Source of the DNA: Pseudomonadota bacterium
Lineage (GTDB): Bacteria; Myxococcota; Polyangia; Polyangiales; Polyangiaceae
NCBI GenBank assembly: GCA_023419055.1
Contig: JAEZYO010000770.1
Span: forward strand, 1 to 10,915
DNA: 10,915 bases
Direction of reading: 5' to 3'
Shown: positions 6,767-10,915 of the stretch, one piece after another
Numbering within the stretch: the stretch's first letter is position 1
Layout of the letters: each line of letters opens with the position of its first letter
Notes under the pieces: generated by a model
Seen by the model: only the letters and a program-made list of their open reading frames with translations
Told to the model about the DNA's origin: nothing
Databases searched by the model: none
Program-made: the position numbers and the translations under genes

Positions 6767-6804
6767 AAAAGACGAAAGCCTCGGAAGGTCGTTCCGAGGC
6801 TTTC
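6767..6804 (-). terminator. Rho-independent terminator of the tRNA-Leu gene
   Basis: A perfect 13-bp stem (6774-6786 with 6792-6804) has a 5-base loop (6787-6791). Read on the - strand it begins three bases after the tRNA discriminator and is followed by GTCTTTT (6773-6767). That is a standard intrinsic terminator for the tRNA transcript. On the + strand the hairpin is followed by GGGTGCG, so it would terminate the convergent EAL gene poorly, though it may still block read-through. Confidence 0.85.
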
Positions 6805-6807
6805 GGG

Positions 6808-6891
6808 TGCGAAGGAGAGGACTTGAACCTCCATGGGAATTACCCCGCCAGCACCTCAAGCTGGTGCGTCTGCCAGTTCCGCCACCTTCGC
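6808..6891 (-). tRNA. tRNA-Leu (anticodon GAG)
   Basis: The - strand folds as a class II tRNA. The acceptor stem GCGAAGG (6891-6885) pairs with CCTTCGC (6815-6809). The D arm is GGCGGAACTGGCAGACGC. The anticodon stem CCAGC/GCTGG encloses the loop TTGAGGT, giving anticodon GAG. The long variable arm is GGGGTAATTCCC, and the T arm is GGAGG-TTCAAGT-CCTCT. The discriminator is A, as usual for leucine. The CCA tail is not encoded (the next bases are CCC), so it must be added after transcription. It reads CUC/CUU codons; CUC is common in this window. Length is 84 bases including the discriminator. The 181 bases between it and the hybrid kinase gene (6892-7072) contain no gene. Confidence 0.96.
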
Positions 6892-6946
6892 GTGGTGGTT
6901 CCTGGTCCGGCTCGGGTGGTGCCCGGTCCGTTCCAAGGGCGAGGGG

Positions 6947-6975
6947 TCTACCTCAGGGAGCCGGGGGTGCGCAAG
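6947..6975 (-). promoter_or_regulatory. Possible sigma-70-type promoter of tRNA-Leu
   Basis: On the - strand, CTTGCG (6975-6970) and GGTAGA (6952-6947) are separated by 17 bases and lie about 55 bases upstream of the tRNA 5' end. Both boxes match the consensus only weakly, and position and spacing are the main support. Between this and the kinase stop there is only a CGGGTT/AACCCG hairpin (6995-7015) without a T-tract. Confidence 0.2.
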
Positions 6976-7072
6976 CCCTTCGCTCATCTTGTTGCGGGTT
7001 TGGCTCGCGAACCCGACCCAAGGGCCGACTTTGACGGTGAACGGCGCCTCTGGCGGCTCCGGAAGTTTCCGT

Positions 7073-8200
7073 TCAGAGCTCGGGCGGCGCGAAGCTCGCC
7101 AACAGGCTCCGCTGGCTAGCGAGCAAGTTGCCCATCACCTCGAGCACCTCGGCCATCTCGAAAGGCTTTCGCACCCAGGCAGCCACGTGACGCTCGAGGC
7201 CGTCCGGCACTCCGCTCGCCGCGCCGCTGATGAGAATCACGACGACGTTCGGGCTCGCCTCGCGCAGCGTCTCGAGAGCCGTGTCGGCCCGGCCGGCGAG
7301 CGGTGAGAGATCCACGAGGGCCGCGTCGAAGGGCGCGCCCTTGCGCACGATGGCGTCGAACTCTCCGCCGCTCGCGACCACGATGGCTTGCGCACCGCGC
7401 GCCTCGAGCGCGAGCTCCACGAGCGAACGAACCGCGGCGTCGTCTTCGATCACGAGCACGCGAGCGCCGCTCACGCTCGGCTTCGGCGCGGGTTGCGGGC
7501 GTGCCCGAGAAAGCGCCTCGGCAACGGGCCAGGTGAGCTCGAAGCACGCCGACGGCTCGCTGTTCGTGAGCCTGAGCTCACCGCCGTGAGCCGCGGCGAG
7601 CGCCGCGGAATGACGCAACCCGAGACCTGCACCGCCGCGCCGAGTCGAGATCGGAGCCTCGAACAGCGTGGCGACGCGCTCGGCCTCGATGCCGGGCCCC
7701 TGATCGGAGACCGCGAAGGTCGCGAAGATTCCGTCTTCCTGGACCGCAAGGCGCACCGTCCCACCCTTGGGTGTGAACGAGATGGCGTTGAGCAGCAGGT
7801 TCGTGAGGATCTGGAGCACTGCTCCCACGTCACGCACCAGACCGTGGCCCTCCGAGCCCACGTCGAGCACGAGCTCGACGCCCCGCTCCTCCGCTTGTGG
7901 GCGGACGCCGACCACCGCGACACGAGCGATGGAGCGCGCCGGACGTCGCGTGCTGCCCCTGCCGGGCGCCTCGGCGCCGATCGCGGTGCGCGCGATGCGC
8001 TGACCGAGATGCGCGTGCGTGCGAGCCACTTCGATGGCGTCACGCTCGGCCCCGGGGGGTAGCTTCGTGCACGCGACATCGAGCCAACCGAGCACGACGG
8101 TCAGCGCGTTCGATACCTCGTGCAGAGCCCCTGCCAAATCTTGAGCAGGCTCTACCTGATCGCCGGAGACACTGCTCGCTTGGGCGCTCGACCGCTGCAC
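7073..8200 (-). CDS. Small soluble hybrid histidine kinase (HisKA-HATPase-receiver)
   Basis: A 375-residue cytoplasmic hybrid kinase without any recognisable sensor domain. H27 lies in LHEVSNALTVVLGWL, an H-box style I associate with soluble myxobacterial kinases. The ATPase domain spans about 95-228: N-box N138 in NLLLNAI, G1 DQGPG (166-170), a shortened F-box (TLFEAP) and G2 GGAGLGL (189-195). A proline-rich linker (232-243) leads to a complete receiver (247-362) with E252-D253-D254, acceptor D297, S325 and K345-P346. It should autophosphorylate and pass phosphate to D297 or onward. Its input must come from a partner protein or ligand bound by the core. GTG at 8200 is the longest start; its upstream SD is weak (AGGAA, 12 bases away), so the start may be elsewhere. 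It lies 93 bases after the lipoprotein gene on the same strand. Confidence 0.9.
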   Translation of the reverse strand: MQRSSAQASSVSGDQVEPAQDLAGALHEVSNALTVVLGWLDVACTKLPPGAERDAIEVARTHAHLGQRIARTAIGAEAPGRGSTRRPARSIARVAVVGVRPQAEERGVELVLDVGSEGHGLVRDVGAVLQILTNLLLNAISFTPKGGTVRLAVQEDGIFATFAVSDQGPGIEAERVATLFEAPISTRRGGAGLGLRHSAALAAAHGGELRLTNSEPSACFELTWPVAEALSRARPQPAPKPSVSGARVLVIEDDAAVRSLVELALEARGAQAIVVASGGEFDAIVRKGAPFDAALVDLSPLAGRADTALETLREASPNVVVILISGAASGVPDGLERHVAAWVRKPFEMAEVLEVMGNLLASQRSLLASFAPPEL

Positions 8201-8293
8201 GTCGGAAGCTTATTCCTGCCCATCAACTCTGACCAGAGGGTTTGTATTCGCAGCTCACCGCGGGGTGTCGCAGCATTCCGGCGATGAAACGCC

Positions 8294-10195
8294 CTAGTTC
8301 AGGTTGGCTGGAATCAGGAGCTCGAAGTCACCATTTCGGTCCGCTCGAGTCTCGCCGATCTGAAGAACCGACGCGGCGCCGGTCGGATCGTCGATGTAGC
8401 CACCCTTTTCGTCCAGGTAGATATAAGCGCGAATGAGTGCTTGGGCGAGGCCCACGACTGCGCCGGAGCTGCGGATCCCAGCGTTGGGATCGTAAATGCT
8501 CACTCGCCCCTGGTAGGGGACCGGGTAGGGCATCTTCAGGTTGCCGAGCTCTGCCGGCTCGTTCGTGGGCTGACGCACGGGGTAATGAGTCACGAACCAG
8601 CTGAATCCAGAGGAGGCGGGCGGACGCAGGGAAAGGTCGAAATCTCCGGGATCCGCGAGCACGGAGAAGGCTCCGTCTGCCCCGACGATGCCGCTCTCCG
8701 CGCTCGGAGCGAACGGAGTGCTGCCCTCCGCGGCTTGAGTGAGGAGGTCGATCTGCATGCTTCGCGGGGACGCTACCGCCGTCACCACGGCTCCGAGAGC
8801 AGGCTCTCCCTGCGGCACGGAAGCAGTGCCGGTAACATTGACGATGGGGTCGAGCTGCACGAGCTTGCCGGCCTGCGTCATCGGCTCCGCGGCGACGGTC
8901 CACTCGCTCTCGGTCACTGCGGAAGATCGCTCTCCCTTCCCATTCGTCGGCGACGCCGGCACCGCCAGGACTCGATAAGTGCCGGGCAAGAGGTCGACCT
9001 CGAAGGTGCCCTCGCTCCCGACCTCGACCTTGCGGACGAAGGAAGTAAAGACTCCTGCATCGACCCCTTCGATCCTCTTCGCCGTCAGCGTGATCGTCGC
9101 GCCGGCCGGAGCGGCGTCACTGGTCGTCACCTGCCCCTGAACTCGAACCGGGTCGGGGTAGCTCTGAAACTGATCGACGATGCCGCTACCCTTGGAAAAG
9201 AGCTCGAGCGCCGAACGGGCCAGGACCACCGTCGGGGCGGCGACGTCGGGTGGAGGCGCGAGCCGGACGAGCTCACTATTGTCCGGGTCGATCGGCATCG
9301 GCGGGAAGTAGTAAATCGCCGTCGTGAGGAGCAGGTCGCGCTCGTCCTCTCCGGATACCTCGAGCTCCGCTCGCGTGCTCACGAGCCTGCCCGACACTGG
9401 GTCGAGCATCTCCACGGTCCAACCTTCGGGCGGGGCCTGGTTCGCGTCCTTGGGCCACTTCAGGGTGAAATCGAAGCGCGACGGCGCCGGTAGGGTAAGG
9501 TCGACCTCGACCGTCTTTTCTCTCGCCGGCTCGCGACGGTAGAGCTGCGGCGGCAGCTGACAGGCGCCTTCCACGCCGGCGCGCGGCTTGACGTAGAGGT
9601 CGTACTCGCCTTGCGGCAAGTTGAACTCGAAATCGAAGCTCGGCGCGCCGCCGGAGTCTTCGGCAAAAGAGGTGTCGGTCTTGAGGGTGTACCCGGCGCT
9701 CTCGATGCCGAGCACGCGAGCGGCCGGAGCGAAGACGATGTCGACCGGAATACTGCCGTCATCGGCGACGGCGACCGTCGTCCCGGGCTTTTCGCCGACG
9801 AACTCCAGCGCGCACGGCTCGGCGCTCTCCGGATTCATGACGTAGGGCGTCGCCAACACCTTCCCGACCACGTCGGCCACCGGCGCAAGCTCGATGTTCC
9901 AGACGTCACCCGCCAGGTTTACGTTGTCTTCGCGCCAGAGGTAGTTGAGCCCCGAGCTCGAAGTGCCGCTCGCGGGCACGCTGATGTCCAGCAAGATGGT
10001 GGAAAATCGTCCCTTGATCGCGACGCACCGCCCCGCCTGGCACGTGGCCTCACCCCTCGTGCACGTGGTCTTCACGTCCTCGCCGCAGCGATTCACGGCG
10101 ACCGCCGGCGCTACGGAATCTACCGCCGCCACCTCGCAACCGAGGGCGAGCAGAGGAAGCAAGATCCGGAGGGGCCAGGTGGGTGCGCGGAGCAT
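8294..10195 (-). CDS. Lipoprotein with Cys-rich N-terminus and repeated carboxypeptidase-regulatory-like modules
   Basis: A 633-residue exported protein. Basic R3/R10, a hydrophobic stretch (11-18) and ALGC (17-20) form a lipoprotein signal with C20 as the lipidated residue; Ala at -3 and Leu at -2 are slightly unusual. A Cys cluster follows (C37, C45, C52, C57, spaced like small disulfide knots in myxobacterial surface proteins). The rest is beta-rich. At least three, perhaps four, modules resemble carboxypeptidase regulatory-like folds, recognised by endings such as FNLPQGEYDLYV (191-202), FEVDLLPGTYRVLAV (398-412), FSVLADPGDFDLSL (510-523) and FELLIPANLN (624-633). It is probably anchored in the outer membrane, with a structural or binding role; no enzyme motif is seen. 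ATG 10193-10195 is required for the signal peptide, although no SD is visible. TAG is at 8296-8294. It may share a transcript with the hybrid kinase 93 bases downstream. Confidence 0.8.
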   Translation of the reverse strand: MLRAPTWPLRILLPLLALGCEVAAVDSVAPAVAVNRCGEDVKTTCTRGEATCQAGRCVAIKGRFSTILLDISVPASGTSSSGLNYLWREDNVNLAGDVWNIELAPVADVVGKVLATPYVMNPESAEPCALEFVGEKPGTTVAVADDGSIPVDIVFAPAARVLGIESAGYTLKTDTSFAEDSGGAPSFDFEFNLPQGEYDLYVKPRAGVEGACQLPPQLYRREPAREKTVEVDLTLPAPSRFDFTLKWPKDANQAPPEGWTVEMLDPVSGRLVSTRAELEVSGEDERDLLLTTAIYYFPPMPIDPDNSELVRLAPPPDVAAPTVVLARSALELFSKGSGIVDQFQSYPDPVRVQGQVTTSDAAPAGATITLTAKRIEGVDAGVFTSFVRKVEVGSEGTFEVDLLPGTYRVLAVPASPTNGKGERSSAVTESEWTVAAEPMTQAGKLVQLDPIVNVTGTASVPQGEPALGAVVTAVASPRSMQIDLLTQAAEGSTPFAPSAESGIVGADGAFSVLADPGDFDLSLRPPASSGFSWFVTHYPVRQPTNEPAELGNLKMPYPVPYQGRVSIYDPNAGIRSSGAVVGLAQALIRAYIYLDEKGGYIDDPTGAASVLQIGETRADRNGDFELLIPANLN

Positions 10196-10270
10196 TCGAA
10201 GCGGAGGAAGAAGCGACGAGCGTGCCAGGCGCTCCGCAGCCGTTTTACCACCTGTGGAGCTTGCCGGAGT

Positions 10271-10286
10271 CTGACAGCGCTGTCAG
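10271..10286. promoter_or_regulatory. 16-bp perfect palindrome CTGACAGCGCTGTCAG upstream of the lipoprotein gene
   Basis: A perfect dyad lies 75 bases before the lipoprotein ATG and 24 bases after the preceding gene's stop. Each half reads CTGACA, five of six matches to a -35 box on either strand, so the site could be an operator overlapping a promoter. As RNA it could also form a 6-bp hairpin with a GCGC loop at the end of the preceding gene, but no T-tract follows on the - strand. An operator for a dimeric repressor is the likelier reading. Confidence 0.4.
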
Positions 10287-10310
10287 GCGCTGGCTAGCCC
10301 CGGGCGACGG

Positions 10311-10915
10311 TCAGCTGCGCCGCCCGGTGCGCCAACGCGTTTCCGCGTATTCCAGGCTGATAGCGAGTCGATACAGGCTCGCGAGCGAGGGGCTCTTGGC
10401 GCAGAGCTCGGAGAGGCCGCCCGGGGTCGCCGCGAGCGCAGGCTCGAGCCCCTCGTCGAGCGCGATCTCGTTGAACGAAGCGTGATAGTCGCCGGAGACG
10501 TAGAAGCCTGCTCGCCGCACCGCGACGCGCGCCTGGGTCATGGCCGAGTCGTAGTCGAGACCATGCGGATCGTCACAGAGCTCTCGCAAGCGCCGCTGGA
10601 GCCGACCCGGGATGCTCTCCCAGAGGAGCTCGGCGAGCGCGAGCACCGGCCCGAGGCTGGCGGGGGTCGGACGCGGAGGCCCGAACGCGAAGACCAACCC
10701 GCGCAAGACCGAACGCGTTTGCGACTCCGGCGCGCCGAACAGGAGCGCGAACTGAGGCAGCGCCGCCGCGAGCATGGCGCCGATGTGGAACCGGAGCTCG
10801 GGGCTCTCTTCCCGCACGTCCCCGGACACGACGAGCGCCGGAGGCGAAAGCAGTGCCAGATTCACGGTGATGGTGCCGGCGCTCCGACGCTGAAAAAGCG
10901 GCGTCCGGCCGAGCC
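10311..10915 (-). CDS. C-terminal part of a larger myxobacterial hypothetical protein (TPR-type C-terminal domain), 5' truncated
   Basis: The - strand frame is open from the right edge (first full codon 10913-10911) to the stop at 10313-10311, giving 200 visible residues. A GTG at 10865 could start a 184-residue protein. However, the 16 codons before it read LGRTPLFQRRSAGTIT and run smoothly into the conserved-looking strand VNLALLSPPALVVSGDV, so the protein probably starts outside the window. The visible part is helical with short motifs: ELRFHIGAMLAAALPQF, an ELLWESIP helix, AVRRAGFYVSGDYHASF and finally LYRLAISLEYAETRWR. This resembles the C-terminal region of large tetratricopeptide-repeat proteins of myxobacteria, recalled from memory. 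No catalytic motif or export signal is visible here. It is probably a cytoplasmic scaffold; function is unknown. It runs in the same direction as the lipoprotein gene, 115 bases away across a perfect palindrome. Confidence 0.6.
   Translation of the reverse strand, partial: LGRTPLFQRRSAGTITVNLALLSPPALVVSGDVREESPELRFHIGAMLAAALPQFALLFGAPESQTRSVLRGLVFAFGPPRPTPASLGPVLALAELLWESIPGRLQRRLRELCDDPHGLDYDSAMTQARVAVRRAGFYVSGDYHASFNEIALDEGLEPALAATPGGLSELCAKSPSLASLYRLAISLEYAETRWRTGRRS

Noticed and set aside
6767..6900. tRNA-Leu as an integration site of a mobile element
   Set aside because: No integrase gene, no repeat of the tRNA 3' end elsewhere in the window, and no change of composition at the tRNA.
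6028..7119. A 363-codon + strand frame spanning the end of the second EAL gene and the tRNA
   Set aside because: It overlaps the EAL gene out of frame and runs through the tRNA and its terminator. The product is Arg/Pro-rich filler.
8441..9493. A 350-codon + strand frame opposite the lipoprotein gene
   Set aside because: It has no domain and its composition fits the complement of the well-supported lipoprotein frame.
10311..10865. A complete 184-residue gene starting with GTG at 10865
   Set aside because: The frame stays open to the window edge and the upstream codons look like natural protein continuing into the same domain, so a truncated larger gene is more likely.

Overview
The window is GC-rich (roughly two thirds G+C by eye). 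It codes densely, with soluble histidine kinases, receiver-EAL proteins, a terpene cyclase, a STAS-like protein and a Cys-rich lipoprotein with carboxypeptidase-regulatory-like modules. This mix suggests a large-genome Myxococcota bacterium (Polyangia/Sorangium-like). That placement is inferred from gene content and style, not from a marker gene.

Layout. Genes from 1 to 6739 lie on the + strand, and everything from about 6767 to the right edge lies on the - strand. The two blocks converge on a tRNA-Leu and its terminator. The + strand holds: the C-terminal end of a class I terpene synthase (1-363); a small STAS-like protein (382-783); an 842-residue histidine kinase with receiver-like, PAS and kinase domains and a C-terminal ferritin-like domain (972-3500); a receiver-EAL c-di-GMP phosphodiesterase (3689-4867); a small helical protein of unknown function (5164-5553); and a second, paralogous receiver-EAL protein (5594-6739). 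The - strand holds: tRNA-Leu(GAG) (6808-6891) with an intrinsic terminator; a small soluble hybrid histidine kinase (7073-8200); a 633-residue lipoprotein (8294-10195); and the C-terminal part of a protein that enters from the right edge (10311-10915).

How it may work. The stretch 972-6739 reads as a signalling cassette. The kinase has an intact catalytic core, but its own receiver domain is degenerate, so its phosphate probably goes to a separate partner. The first receiver-EAL protein has a complete phosphorylation site and a complete set of EAL residues, which makes it the obvious candidate target. The second has lost the conserved Thr/Ser of its receiver but keeps a complete EAL set, so it may degrade c-di-GMP independently of phosphorylation or under another control.

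The most unusual element is the kinase's C-terminal domain. It follows a diiron ferritin-like family closely, yet the three glutamates expected to bind metal after helix 1 are replaced by Ala, Thr and Ala. This looks like a metal-free relic of an oxygenase or ferritin fold reused as a sensor or docking module. Non-coding dyads lie upstream of the small-protein/EAL pair, the kinase and the lipoprotein, and are candidate regulatory sites.
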